Of a DNA stretch of 64,000 nucleotides, positions 1 through 7,996 are shown piece by piece. The notes under the pieces were generated by a model. It did no database searches. It saw only the letters and a list, made by a program, of their open reading frames with translations, and was not told where the DNA came from. Position numbers and translations under genes: made by a program. The stretch's first letter is position 1. Every line of letters starts with the position of its first letter. Origin of the DNA: Flavobacteriales bacterium. Its GTDB lineage: Bacteria > Bacteroidota > Bacteroidia > Flavobacteriales_G > Salibacteraceae. The stretch is from positions 1 through 64,000 of the forward strand of contig JABJJW010000012.1 in NCBI GenBank assembly GCA_018660685.1, given 5' to 3'.

Positions 1-117
1 CCACTCAATCTATCCAACCAAGAAATAGAGGACTTAGAATCATTCCTAAGATCCTTGACGGACAAAAAATTTACAAACAACCCACTTTTCTATGAAAACG
101 ATAACCAAACGGATTAG
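1..117 (+). CDS. Di-haem cytochrome c peroxidase-like protein, 3' end only
   Basis: The reading frame is open from base 1 and stops at 115-117. The visible 38 residues (ending SLTDKKFTNNPLFYENDNQTD without the last residue or so) match the C-terminal tail of the complete di-haem peroxidase encoded next: both carry a short helix ending in FL[RK][ST]LTD followed by a polar F-rich tail. I infer a tandem paralogue whose haem-binding part lies before the window. Its last 26 bases overlap the start of the next gene, which suggests translational coupling. Nothing can be said about its start or haem motifs. Confidence 0.7.
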   Translation, partial: PLNLSNQEIEDLESFLRSLTDKKFTNNPLFYENDNQTD

Positions 118-1204
118 AACCATCGTTACAATCCTCTTGATTGGTCTCGTCGCTGCTATGTGCACCGAAACAATCATACCCACGGAATCTAACGAAGAAA
201 TAAACTACGACGATACACCGTACGATCTTAGCATAGGCTACTTCAGTGAGCCGGATTTTGGAGATAATGCTTTAACCGTCGAGGGAGTGAAACTAGGTAG
301 GATGCTGTTTTATGATAATGTGCTCAGTGGTGACAATACGATGAACTGTGCTTCGTGTCACTTGCAAGACAACGCTTTTTCAGATCCAGAGCAGTTCAGT
401 ATTGGAATCGAAGGATTACCTGGAGGGCGACAAGCCATGGCAATATTTAATACTGCTTGGCACACGAATGAATTCTTTTGGGACGGTAGAGCACACCTCT
501 TGAGAGATCAGTCACTTAAACCAATAGAAGATGCATTGGAATTGAATACTACACTTGAACTTGTTGTGGCCAAGCTGGAAACTGGAAATGTGTATAGGGA
601 TCAGTTCAAGCGTGCATTTGGAACAGAAGATGTGACTGAGGAGCGCATTTCTTTGGCTCTTGAGCAATTCATGAATACTATCGTCTCTAATCAGAGCAAG
701 TACGACAAATGGGGTTCAGGAGAGGCACAATTCACGGATAGCGAAGAGAGGGGTCGAATGCTCTACTTTACAGAGTACGATCAATTCTTCCCACAGTTCT
801 CTGGAGCGGATTGTCAACATTGCCATGGAGGAAACAACTTTGCTGACAATGACTATATGAACAATGGTTTAGATGCAGAGGCGAATATTGAAGATATAGG
901 AAGAATGGAGGTGACCGGAGAAGCCATGGACAAAGGGAAATTCAAAATTCCATCTCTTAGAAATATTGAACTAACAGCCCCATATATGCATGATGGTCGA
1001 TTTGAAACTTTGGAAGAGGTGGTGGATCACTATGATCATGGGATCGCTGAATCTCCATCTTTAGATCCCGCACTCAGAAACACAACCTCTACAGGACTGA
1101 GGCTTACAGCTCAAGACAAAGCAGACCTCATCGCCTTTCTTAAAACCTTGACAGATGAAACGATCGCCACGGATGAGCGTTTCTCTAGTCCTTTTGATAA
1201 TTAA
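92..1204 (+). CDS. Di-haem cytochrome c peroxidase family protein (MauG/CcpA/MbnH type)
   Basis: A 370-residue exported c-type cytochrome. An N-terminal hydrophobic signal (about residues 9-24) is followed by two CxxCH haem sites, CASCH at 86-90 and CQHCH at 241-245. A KIPSLRNI segment and a TAPYMHDGRF segment near 285-304 are typical of the second haem domain. Members reduce hydrogen peroxide or carry out oxidative protein modification in the periplasm, using two haems; which one this does cannot be read from the sequence. The cysteine at 24 could be a lipid anchor but AAMC is a poor lipobox. The gene overlaps its upstream paralogue and is followed after 4 bases by a metal-binding lipoprotein, so the three are probably one operon. 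Confidence 0.9.
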   Translation: MKTITKRIRTIVTILLIGLVAAMCTETIIPTESNEEINYDDTPYDLSIGYFSEPDFGDNALTVEGVKLGRMLFYDNVLSGDNTMNCASCHLQDNAFSDPEQFSIGIEGLPGGRQAMAIFNTAWHTNEFFWDGRAHLLRDQSLKPIEDALELNTTLELVVAKLETGNVYRDQFKRAFGTEDVTEERISLALEQFMNTIVSNQSKYDKWGSGEAQFTDSEERGRMLYFTEYDQFFPQFSGADCQHCHGGNNFADNDYMNNGLDAEANIEDIGRMEVTGEAMDKGKFKIPSLRNIELTAPYMHDGRFETLEEVVDHYDHGIAESPSLDPALRNTTSTGLRLTAQDKADLIAFLKTLTDETIATDERFSSPFDN

Positions 1205-1208
1205 CGAT

Positions 1209-1418
1209 ATGAGCAGAATTCGAATTTCATCTTTCATTTTAGCAGCCACTCTTAGCATTGCAAGTTTCACGTCCTGCAATGGCGGTGATAGACATGAGCA
1301 TTCAGATACAGAAGTTGCAGGCGCATATTCCTGTCCAATGGATTGTGAGGATGGAAAGACATACTCAGAGGCAGATACCTGCCCAGTGTGTGGGATGGAC
1401 CTTACAGTTGTAGAATAG
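1209..1418 (+). CDS. Small lipoprotein with heavy-metal-binding domain (HMBD)
   Basis: A 69-residue lipoprotein: signal peptide with lipobox FTSC (Cys23), a short His/Asp-rich linker (DRHEHSD), then a domain reading YSCPMDCEDG...CPVCGMDL at residues 40-65. This matches the YxCPM...PxxCPxCGM pattern of the heavy-metal-binding domain found at the ends of CusB-like efflux proteins and in small Bacteroidota lipoproteins, where the Cys and Met residues are thought to bind copper or similar metals. I chose the ATG at 1209 because it starts a clean signal peptide. It starts 4 bases after the di-haem peroxidase stop, so a joint role in copper or haem-peroxidase biology is likely but inferred. Confidence 0.8.
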   Translation: MSRIRISSFILAATLSIASFTSCNGGDRHEHSDTEVAGAYSCPMDCEDGKTYSEADTCPVCGMDLTVVE

Positions 1419-1445
1419 CATCGATCCGAAAACTATATTCGCCGG

Positions 1446-2390
1446 GTGAGTGACTTTTCCACCCCTCGTCTATTCCAAAACGCTCACGTGAGCACGATCT
1501 TTCCAAATCTATTCAGGAGAGTTCGTGGAGTTGAATATGATCGTCAAACTGTCGAAACTCCTGATGGTGATTTCTACGACATTGACATCGCTGGAATCAA
1601 GAGCAAGAAGGCGCTCATTCTTGTGCATGGATTGGAGGGCAGCTCCTCATCAACTTACATGCTCGGCATGTCCAAACTTGCCAATTCCATTGGCTATGAT
1701 GCGGTTGCTCTCAATCATCGGGGATGCAGCGGAACTCCCAATAGAAAGTTCACCAGCTATCACAGCGGTTTTACGAAGGATGTCGCACACCTCATTGATC
1801 AACTCCAGCAGTATGATGAAATCATCATCGTTGGATTCAGTCTCGGCGGCAATGTCGCATTGAAATATGCAGGCACACATGCCGCTGAACTCGATCCTCG
1901 AATCAAAGCAGTCGTAGCCGTCTCTGTTACGCTGGATTTGGCGGGCTCGGCTGATGAGCTTGGGAAGCTTCACAACAGCCTCTATTTGATGCGGTTTCTG
2001 CGCCAATTGAAAAGCAAAGCGTTAGAAAAAGGGAGACTTTTCCCGGAAGAAAATCTAGATTCAAAAATCATTCGGGCGGCTCGAGATTTTCGCGAATTTG
2101 ACGACGCCTATACCGCTCCTTACAATGGTTACGGAACAGCTGAAAATTATTATCGACAAGCTTCCGCCTTGAATGAATTGGATCAGATTCGCATTGCAAC
2201 CCTCATCATTAACGCCAAGAACGATAGCTTCCTCACTCCTGGAAGTTTCCCTCAAATGATTCATGACATCCCCAATATGCACCTTCTTACACCTGAGCTA
2301 GGTGGCCATGTTGGTTTTGTTCTAGACAATCGACTAAGAGGAGTCTTTTGGCATGAACAAAAAGTTGCCAAATTCGTTGCTTCATTATAA
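1446..2390 (+). CDS. Alpha/beta hydrolase, YheT family
   Basis: A 314-residue cytosolic alpha/beta-hydrolase of the YheT/COG0429 type. The N-terminus (PRLFQNAHVSTIFPNLFRR) is typical of the family, followed by an oxyanion region HGLEG at 61-65, NHRGCSG at 90-96, the nucleophile elbow GFSLGGN with Ser132, a late acid region (NAKNDSFL) and a histidine in GGHVGF. The length is normal. Substrates of this family are poorly known (esters or lipids). It starts with GTG, with no ATG nearby in frame, and lies 16 bases ahead of the helicase gene, so co-transcription is plausible. Confidence 0.85.
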   Translation: MSDFSTPRLFQNAHVSTIFPNLFRRVRGVEYDRQTVETPDGDFYDIDIAGIKSKKALILVHGLEGSSSSTYMLGMSKLANSIGYDAVALNHRGCSGTPNRKFTSYHSGFTKDVAHLIDQLQQYDEIIIVGFSLGGNVALKYAGTHAAELDPRIKAVVAVSVTLDLAGSADELGKLHNSLYLMRFLRQLKSKALEKGRLFPEENLDSKIIRAARDFREFDDAYTAPYNGYGTAENYYRQASALNELDQIRIATLIINAKNDSFLTPGSFPQMIHDIPNMHLLTPELGGHVGFVLDNRLRGVFWHEQKVAKFVASL

Positions 2391-2406
2391 TCCCCACCTT
2401 TAGACC

Positions 2407-3645
2407 GTGAATTTTAACGAGCTAGGATTGAACGACTCGATTATTGAGTCCATCAGTTACATGGGGTTTAACAAGGCTACCCCAATTCAAGAACAAGCCA
2501 TTCCTTCGATTCTTAATGGAGAAGATTTAATCGGCTGTGCTCAAACGGGCACCGGTAAAACAGCAGCCTTTGTTCTTCCGATACTACATCAGCTACTGGA
2601 GCGTGGCCATAAGGATCATATCAGTACCGTGGTGATTTGCCCGACGCGAGAACTCGCGATTCAAATTGATCAGCAGATTCAAGGATTTACCTATTTCTCA
2701 TCGATCGAGTCGATTGCTATTTACGGCGGTGGCGACGGTGATGATTGGAGCGAACAGAAGAAGGCCATTCTAAAAGGAGTGGACATCATCGTAGCCACTC
2801 CAGGAAAATTTATTTCTCACTTGAACATGGGTTACATGGACTTGGACAAAGTCGAACATGTCATTCTTGATGAGGCAGATCGAATGCTCGACATTGGATT
2901 TCATGAGGACATCATGAAGATTGTTGGGCACATGCCGAAGAAAAGACAGACCCTGATGTTTAGCGCCACCATGCCACCTAAGATTAGAGATCTTTCTAAT
3001 TCGATTCTAACCAACCCAAAAGAAATAAGCATAGCCATTTCCAAGCCAGCAGAAGGAGTTCTTCAAGCGGCATACATGTGCTACGATCCAATGAAGGCTG
3101 ATTTTGTCAAGAAGCTCATCGATGACAAGCCTTCATGTAAAAGCATTATCATTTTCTCTTCTACCAAAAAACAGGTAGGCGACATCGTTCGTACACTTCG
3201 AAACAAAGAATATGTGGTAGAAGGAATATCGTCAGATTTCGATCAATCACAGAGAGAAGATGTGCTGAATCGTTTTAGGGCTAGAAACATTCGCGTCATC
3301 GTTGCCACTGATGTTTTAAGTCGAGGAATTGACATCAAAGACATCAACCTGGTCATCAACTACAATGTTCCAAACGATGCAGAAGACTACGTTCACCGAA
3401 TTGGTAGAACCGCACGTGCGGACACCACAGGAATTGCGATCACACTGATCAACAATGAGGAGCAATACAAGTTTTTGCGAATCGAACGCCTGATCGAGAA
3501 AGAGGTGATGAAGCTTCCAATTCCAGCAGAGATCGGCGAAAGCCCAGAATGGAACCCTACCGCTCAGCAAGGCAGAGGTAGAGGCAACTTCCGAGGTGGT
3601 GGCAACCGAGGAGGAAAGAAACCATTCAGGAAAAAAAGGCATTAA
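2407..3645 (+). CDS. DEAD-box ATP-dependent RNA helicase (RhlE/CsdA-like)
   Basis: A 412-residue RNA helicase that unwinds RNA with ATP. All core motifs are visible: Q motif (GFNKATPIQEQ, 20-30), motif I AQTGTGKT (45-52), PTRELA (80-85), TPGK, DEAD (156-159), SAT (187-189), RGID and HRIGRTAR. The C-terminus is a short basic Gly/Arg-rich tail (RGRGNFRGGGNRGG then lysines), likely disordered and RNA-binding. The start is GTG. It converges on the formate-tetrahydrofolate ligase gene. Likely roles are ribosome assembly or mRNA turnover; the exact subfamily is not certain. Confidence 0.92.
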   Translation: MNFNELGLNDSIIESISYMGFNKATPIQEQAIPSILNGEDLIGCAQTGTGKTAAFVLPILHQLLERGHKDHISTVVICPTRELAIQIDQQIQGFTYFSSIESIAIYGGGDGDDWSEQKKAILKGVDIIVATPGKFISHLNMGYMDLDKVEHVILDEADRMLDIGFHEDIMKIVGHMPKKRQTLMFSATMPPKIRDLSNSILTNPKEISIAISKPAEGVLQAAYMCYDPMKADFVKKLIDDKPSCKSIIIFSSTKKQVGDIVRTLRNKEYVVEGISSDFDQSQREDVLNRFRARNIRVIVATDVLSRGIDIKDINLVINYNVPNDAEDYVHRIGRTARADTTGIAITLINNEEQYKFLRIERLIEKEVMKLPIPAEIGESPEWNPTAQQGRGRGNFRGGGNRGGKKPFRKKRH

Positions 3646-3677
3646 AAAATCCCGCTCAAAATTCATCGAGCAGGATT
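3643..3677 (-). terminator. Rho-independent terminator of fhs
   Basis: Read on the minus strand, AATCCTGCTC (3677-3668) pairs with GAGCGGGATT (3656-3647) with one T-G wobble, followed by a run of six T. It ends the formate-tetrahydrofolate ligase transcript and reaches into the last codon of the convergent helicase gene. Confidence 0.75.
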
Positions 3678-3698
3678 CAGGTAGGTTTAGTTTAGCCT

Positions 3699-5366
3699 TT
3701 AGAACAGACCGCTGATATTTCCATCAGCATCTATATCAATATTTTCAGAAGCCGGTGTTGCTGGCAAGCCAGGCATTCTCATCATCGTACCAGTTATTGG
3801 AACCAAAAATCCAGCTCCCGCTGCGATTTCAATTTCACGCACGGTCAAAGTGAATCCAGTTGGACGCCCAATGAGCTTGTCATTATCAGAAAGTGATTTC
3901 TGCGTTTTTGCCATGCAGATCGGCAGTCCTTCCAATCCAAGATCTGCAATGCGCTTCAGATCGCGGTTTGACTTCCCTATGAATTCAACATTTGCTGCAC
4001 CATACACTTTGGTGGCGAGCTTCTCAACCTTCGTCTTGATGTCATCTTCCAAGTCATACATCGGGGTGAACTTTCCTTCAAAAGCGTCTACTCTTTCTAC
4101 AACGGCATGCGCTAATTCTTCAGCTCCTTCCCCTCCTTGTCCCCAAACATTCGAGACAACTGCTTTGGCTCCGAGCTTCTCACAAGAGTCCATAACCACT
4201 TGTACTTCTTCGTCGGTATCAAGCGTGAACTTGTTGATGGCAACAACGGCTGGTATACCGAATTGATTCACGTTTTCGAGGTGCTTCTCAAGATTGACGA
4301 TTCCTTTCTGAACAGCTTCCGCATCAGGCTCGTTCAATTCTTTAAGCGGTTTACCACCGTGGTACTTCAGTGCACGGATTGTAGCAACGATAACCACCGT
4401 TCGTGGGCTCAGTCCAGCAGCACGACATTTGATGTCTAAGAACTTCTCCGCTCCGAGATCTGCTCCAAATCCCGCCTCAGTGACTACGTAGTCGCTGAGT
4501 GACATTCCCATTTTGGTGGCGATAACCGAATTCGTTCCTTGAGCAATGTTCGCGAATGGACCACCGTGAATAATCGCGGGGTTCCCTTCTAAAGTCTGCA
4601 CCAAGTTTGGCTTGATGGCATCCTTCATCAATGCTGCCATCGCTCCTTGAGCATTGAGATCCTTCGCATAAACCGGCTTCTTATCGAAGGTGTATCCGAT
4701 AAAGATGTTGCCCATGCGTGTCTTCAAATCTTCCAAGTCTTTAGAAAGGCAAAGAATTGCCATGATCTCCGAAGCGGCTGTAATATCAAACCCTGTCTCT
4801 CTCGGAATGCCCATTGTCGGACCGCCCAAACCAACATTAATCTTACGAAGAGCGCGGTCATTCATGTCCATCACTCTCTTCCAGCCAACAGTTCTAGCGT
4901 CGATTCCTAAATTACGTGTCTTGCTTTGAAGGTTGTTGTCGATCAGCGCAGATAATAGATTGTGCGCTTTTTCAATCGCAGCGAAATCTCCTGTAAAGTG
5001 AAGGTTAATGTCTTCCATGGGAAGCACCTGACTGTATCCGCCGCCGGTAGCTCCGCCTTTAATTCCAAAGACTGGTCCAAGCGATGGCTCACGAAGAACA
5101 ACTGTTGTTTGTTTTCCAATGCGGTTCAAGCCTTCGGCCAGTCCGATGGAGGTTGTCGTCTTCCCCTCTCCAGCAGGAGTTGGAGAAATGGCAGTCACCA
5201 GTATCATTTTGGACTGAGCGACCTTATCATGGTTTATATGATGTAACGGAATTTTGGCCTTGTTGTGACCATATGGTTCGAGTTCGTCAACTGGGAGATT
5301 TAACTTCTCTGCAATCTCTCCAATCGGTTTCGTAGTGTACTGTCTGGCTATCTCTAAATCGGTCAT
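3699..5366 (-). CDS. fhs: Formate--tetrahydrofolate ligase
   Basis: A 555-residue enzyme that makes 10-formyl-tetrahydrofolate from formate, tetrahydrofolate and ATP, feeding purine and one-carbon metabolism in the cytosol. The P-loop-like TPAGEGKTTT lies at 63-72, and the conserved family blocks RLNRIGK-like, GIKGGATGGGYSQV and GGPFANIAQGTNS are present. The frame extends 12 codons further up to a GTG at 5402, but MTDLEIARQY at 5366 matches the usual start and length of about 555. No folD or other folate gene is adjacent. A terminator follows. Confidence 0.95.
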   Translation of the reverse strand: MTDLEIARQYTTKPIGEIAEKLNLPVDELEPYGHNKAKIPLHHINHDKVAQSKMILVTAISPTPAGEGKTTTSIGLAEGLNRIGKQTTVVLREPSLGPVFGIKGGATGGGYSQVLPMEDINLHFTGDFAAIEKAHNLLSALIDNNLQSKTRNLGIDARTVGWKRVMDMNDRALRKINVGLGGPTMGIPRETGFDITAASEIMAILCLSKDLEDLKTRMGNIFIGYTFDKKPVYAKDLNAQGAMAALMKDAIKPNLVQTLEGNPAIIHGGPFANIAQGTNSVIATKMGMSLSDYVVTEAGFGADLGAEKFLDIKCRAAGLSPRTVVIVATIRALKYHGGKPLKELNEPDAEAVQKGIVNLEKHLENVNQFGIPAVVAINKFTLDTDEEVQVVMDSCEKLGAKAVVSNVWGQGGEGAEELAHAVVERVDAFEGKFTPMYDLEDDIKTKVEKLATKVYGAANVEFIGKSNRDLKRIADLGLEGLPICMAKTQKSLSDNDKLIGRPTGFTLTVREIEIAAGAGFLVPITGTMMRMPGLPATPASENIDIDADGNISGLF

Positions 5367-5429
5367 GCTTGTATTTTGAGGACGCCTAATATAATAATCC
5401 ACCCATTAGACCGGAGATTCGGTGTGTAT

Positions 5430-6194
5430 TTAGCTTTCGCTCAAGACAATTCCAACTGGACAATGATCGCTTCCTTCGACATCATTTAAGATGAATGAAT
5501 CAAAGATTCGATCCTTCAATGAGTCGCTTGCGAAAAAGTAATCCAGCCTCCATCCCACGTTATTCGCACGGGCATTTGCACGAAAACTCCACCAGCTATA
5601 TTTCACTTCCTCTGGGTAATGCATGCGAAACGTGTCGAGAAACCCAGCTTCGACTAAATTGTCCAGCCCATCGATTTCCTTTTGCGTATATCCGGGAGTC
5701 TTGTTGTAGTTTGACTTATCATTCTTGAGGTCAATCGCCTTATGAGCAACATTCAAATCACCGCAAACCACAACGGGCTTCGATTCTTCCAATTTCTTGA
5801 GATGCGTGAGAAATGCCTTATCCCATTCGACACGATAATCCAACCGCAACAATTCACTCTTTGAATTTGGCGTGTAGACCGTCACCAACCAAATCTCTTC
5901 AAACTCCGCTGATAAAACCCGCCCTTCTTGATCATGCTCTTCAATTCCCATGTCTGAAATGACCTGGATCGGTTCTTTTTTGGAGAGAATCGCTGTTCCT
6001 GAATATCCCTTTTTAACCGCGCTGTTTGTGTAGAGATGGTAGTCGATTCCAAAGAGCACTTCCTTGACCTGATCGTCTTGAGCCTTGGTCTCCTGAAGAC
6101 AGAGAACATCCGGATCGAGCTCTGTGAGTTTATCGATGAATCCTTTGGTTATCGAAGCGCGAATGCCGTTGACATTCCAGGAAATGAGTTTCAT
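5430..6194 (-). CDS. xth: Exodeoxyribonuclease III
   Basis: A 254-residue AP endonuclease / 3'-5' exonuclease of the exonuclease III family, acting in base excision repair. Motifs: SWNVNGIRA (Asn7), LQETKAQ with the metal ligand Glu35, GDLNVAH, the YSWWSFR segment typical of XthA, and the terminal GSDHCPVG with the catalytic histidine. Length and start are normal. It ends 27 bases before the upstream GTG of the fhs frame, so the two may be co-transcribed. Confidence 0.95.
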   Translation of the reverse strand: MKLISWNVNGIRASITKGFIDKLTELDPDVLCLQETKAQDDQVKEVLFGIDYHLYTNSAVKKGYSGTAILSKKEPIQVISDMGIEEHDQEGRVLSAEFEEIWLVTVYTPNSKSELLRLDYRVEWDKAFLTHLKKLEESKPVVVCGDLNVAHKAIDLKNDKSNYNKTPGYTQKEIDGLDNLVEAGFLDTFRMHYPEEVKYSWWSFRANARANNVGWRLDYFFASDSLKDRIFDSFILNDVEGSDHCPVGIVLSES

Positions 6195-6240
6195 ATAAAC
6201 AAGGTTTTATTGAAGAGTTCAAAAATAACCGTGCAAATGA

Positions 6241-6612
6241 ATCAACTTAAAGAAAGACTTTTGCGTCTATGTTTTTTCAAACGAACCGAGTACAAACAAC
6301 ATCGTGTTTTCCAACGGAATTGATTGCATAGACCATGAAGCAATCACAGAAGAATGCAAATTGGTTGGATCTGAGGAAGTGGCCGTAGACATCATTTCAA
6401 TCTACCCGAATCCAACTCAAGGAAATGTGACGCTTGCAGGAGTCCACGGGATTGTAGACTTGCGAATTCACAATTCGCTCGGTCAACTAGTCTTCAAGCA
6501 AATTGGAATCAATAAACAGATTGATATTCAGCTTCCACAGGCATCTGGAATCTACAGCCTCACCGCCAAAGGAGATGGAATTCATGAAGTCCAACGAATC
6601 ATCAAGCATTAA
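6241..6612 (+). pseudogene. Remnant of a T9SS cargo protein: C-terminal sorting domain only
   Basis: From the stop at 6238-6240 to the TAA at 6610-6612 the frame encodes about 123 residues. The second half is a standard type A sorting domain: IYPNPTQGNVTL, then LRIHNSLGQLV and the ASGIYSLTAKGD...RIIKH ending. The first half (KDFCVYVFSNEPSTNN, then a Cys-containing SNGIDCIDHE stretch) looks like the tail of a secreted protein. There is no signal peptide, and the only start is an internal GTG at 6304, so it cannot reach the T9SS as it stands. I read it as the 3' end of a deleted gene. Confidence 0.7.
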
Positions 6613-6725
6613 ATTCGCTTCTCGCTTCTCGCAACTCGTAGCTCGTAGCTTACAGCTCTCGACTCGTTCATGAACTCAAAACGGGGTTTCGTGAACTCGG
6701 CCTTTTACGGCTGTGCACCAAATAA

Positions 6726-6733
6726 TATTTTTG
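6726..6733 (+). promoter_or_regulatory. Possible -7 promoter box (TAnnTTTG) of a short transcript
   Basis: TATTTTTG fits the Bacteroidota -7 consensus exactly. No gene starts downstream; instead a strong terminator lies about 30-55 bases further on. No clear -33 TTTG is seen, so this is weak. Confidence 0.3.
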
Positions 6734-6764
6734 CCGCATCATTTAAGAACCCTTTCGAATATCA

Positions 6765-6789
6765 GCCTCGACATTGTCGGGGCTTTTTT
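6765..6789 (+). terminator. Strong rho-independent terminator without an obvious gene
   Basis: GCCTCGAC (6765-6772), loop ATT, GTCGGGGC (6776-6783), then six T. The stem is 8 base pairs with one wobble. The only plus-strand gene upstream is the T9SS remnant, 150 bases away, so it could end that transcript or a small RNA starting near 6740. Confidence 0.75.
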
Positions 6790-6971
6790 AGTCTCGAGAT
6801 TCGAGTCTCTAGCTACGAGAAACAAGCAACCTCATCCTCGCGACTCATGACATTCTCGCAGCTCGCAACTCACAGCTCATAGCTTTCTTGACATTTTGGC
6901 CCCTCCCACCATCAATTCAAGCTTTGGAACGATTTTCCATCATACCTTTCCCGAATCAATACTTACAATTA

Positions 6972-7550
6972 ATGAAAGCATTACGTGTTCCTTTTTACCT
7001 ATCTATTTTAACCCTACTCCTATCATCTTGTGGCTACAACAACATGGTCGACAAGGATGAAACCATCAGCCAGAAGTGGGCCGACGTCGAAACTCAGTAC
7101 CAAAGAAGAGGGGATCTCATCCCTAACCTCGTCAATACCGTGAAAGGTTATGCCGACTTTGAACAAGAAACACTTACCCAAGTAATTGAAGCTCGTTCCA
7201 AAGCGACAAGCATCAACATCTCTGCTGGAGATCTTACTCCTGAGAACATCGCCAAATTTCAAGCGGCGCAATCCCAACTTTCTGGTGCACTTTCTCGACT
7301 TTTAGTGACTGTGGAACGCTACCCCGATCTGAAGGCAAATCAGAATTTTTTAGAACTGCAATCTCAGCTCGAAGGAACGGAGAATCGCATCTCGGTTTCA
7401 CGGAAGAATTTCAACGAATCGGTACAGGATTACAACAAGTATATCCGACAGTTTCCACGCGTCATTTATGCCGGTTGGTTTGGCTTTGAAACGAAGGGAT
7501 ATTTCGAAGCAGATGCTGGTACAGAAAACGCTCCAACGGTCCAGTTCTAA
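6972..7550 (+). CDS. lemA: LemA family lipoprotein
   Basis: A 192-residue LemA protein. The signal peptide ends in the lipobox LLSSC, then come helices with the family blocks WADVETQYQRRGDLIPNL and VKGYADFEQETL, and LSRLLVTVERYPDLKANQNF. The conserved segment near the end (FPRVIYAGWFGF) is present. The frame runs upstream to a TTG at 6888, but the ATG at 6972 starts the signal peptide. The function of LemA is unknown; it nearly always sits with TPM-domain proteins, as here, where its stop overlaps the next ATG by one base. Likely anchored at the inner or outer membrane. Confidence 0.93.
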   Translation: MKALRVPFYLSILTLLLSSCGYNNMVDKDETISQKWADVETQYQRRGDLIPNLVNTVKGYADFEQETLTQVIEARSKATSINISAGDLTPENIAKFQAAQSQLSGALSRLLVTVERYPDLKANQNFLELQSQLEGTENRISVSRKNFNESVQDYNKYIRQFPRVIYAGWFGFETKGYFEADAGTENAPTVQF

Positions 7551-7996
7551 TGTTTGAAAAACCACCATTTTCAAAAAGCGAAGAATCGCAAATCGTCGAG
7601 GCCGTTAAACAAGCAGAATTGAATACATCAGGCGAGATTAGAATACATGTTGAAAAACATTGTAAACCAGACCCTTATAGTCGTTCAGTTCAAGTTTTTG
7701 AAAAACTAAAACTAACCAACACCAAATTGCGAAATGGCGTGTTGGTTTATGTAGCCTTGGACGATCACAAATTCGCCATCATTGGCGATGAAGGAATCAA
7801 CGAAAAAGTGCCTGAAAACTTCTGGGAACAAACCAAAGATTTAATGACAGCACACTTCAAAGAAGGACGTGTTGTGGATGGGATAATCGAGGGCGTTTCT
7901 GACGCAGGTGAACAACTTAAAAAGTACTTCCCCTATGCTGCAGATGATGTGAATGAATTGAGTGATGACATAAGCTATGGGAAGGATGAAGAATAG
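7550..7996 (+). CDS. TPM-domain protein, cytosolic type
   Basis: A 148-residue protein with a single TPM (TLP18.3/Psb32/MOLO-1) fold: an opening SEESQIVEAVKQAELNTSGE, the strand RIHVE, then NGVLVYVALDDHKFAIIGD and the helix WEQTKDLMTAHFKEG. Unlike its downstream neighbour it has no signal peptide or membrane segment. It overlaps lemA by one base and the next TPM gene by about 11 bases, so the three form a tight operon. The role is unknown; some TPM proteins act as acid phosphatases, but I see no catalytic signature that would settle this. Confidence 0.85.
   Translation: MFEKPPFSKSEESQIVEAVKQAELNTSGEIRIHVEKHCKPDPYSRSVQVFEKLKLTNTKLRNGVLVYVALDDHKFAIIGDEGINEKVPENFWEQTKDLMTAHFKEGRVVDGIIEGVSDAGEQLKKYFPYAADDVNELSDDISYGKDEE

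Larger units (their letters stand above)
6613..6890. repeat. Low-complexity CTCGNAACTC/AGCTCGTAGCT repeats in an intergenic region
   Basis: This stretch holds imperfect short repeats on both sides of a terminator: CTCGCTTCTCGCAACTCG, GTAGCTCGTAGCTTACAGCT and GACTCGTTCATGAACTC at 6617-6677, and again CTCGAGATTCGAGTCTC, CTCGCAGCTCGCAACTC and CACAGCTCATAGCT at 6790-6885. There is no coding signal. It separates the T9SS remnant from lemA, about 358 bases without a gene. Confidence 0.7.

Noticed and set aside
4647-4910. Plus-strand open frames over fhs
   Set aside because: Antisense shadows of a well-conserved enzyme gene.
6888-6971. Upstream extension of lemA from a TTG
   Set aside because: The extension has no signal-peptide character, and the ATG at 6972 begins a textbook lipoprotein signal.
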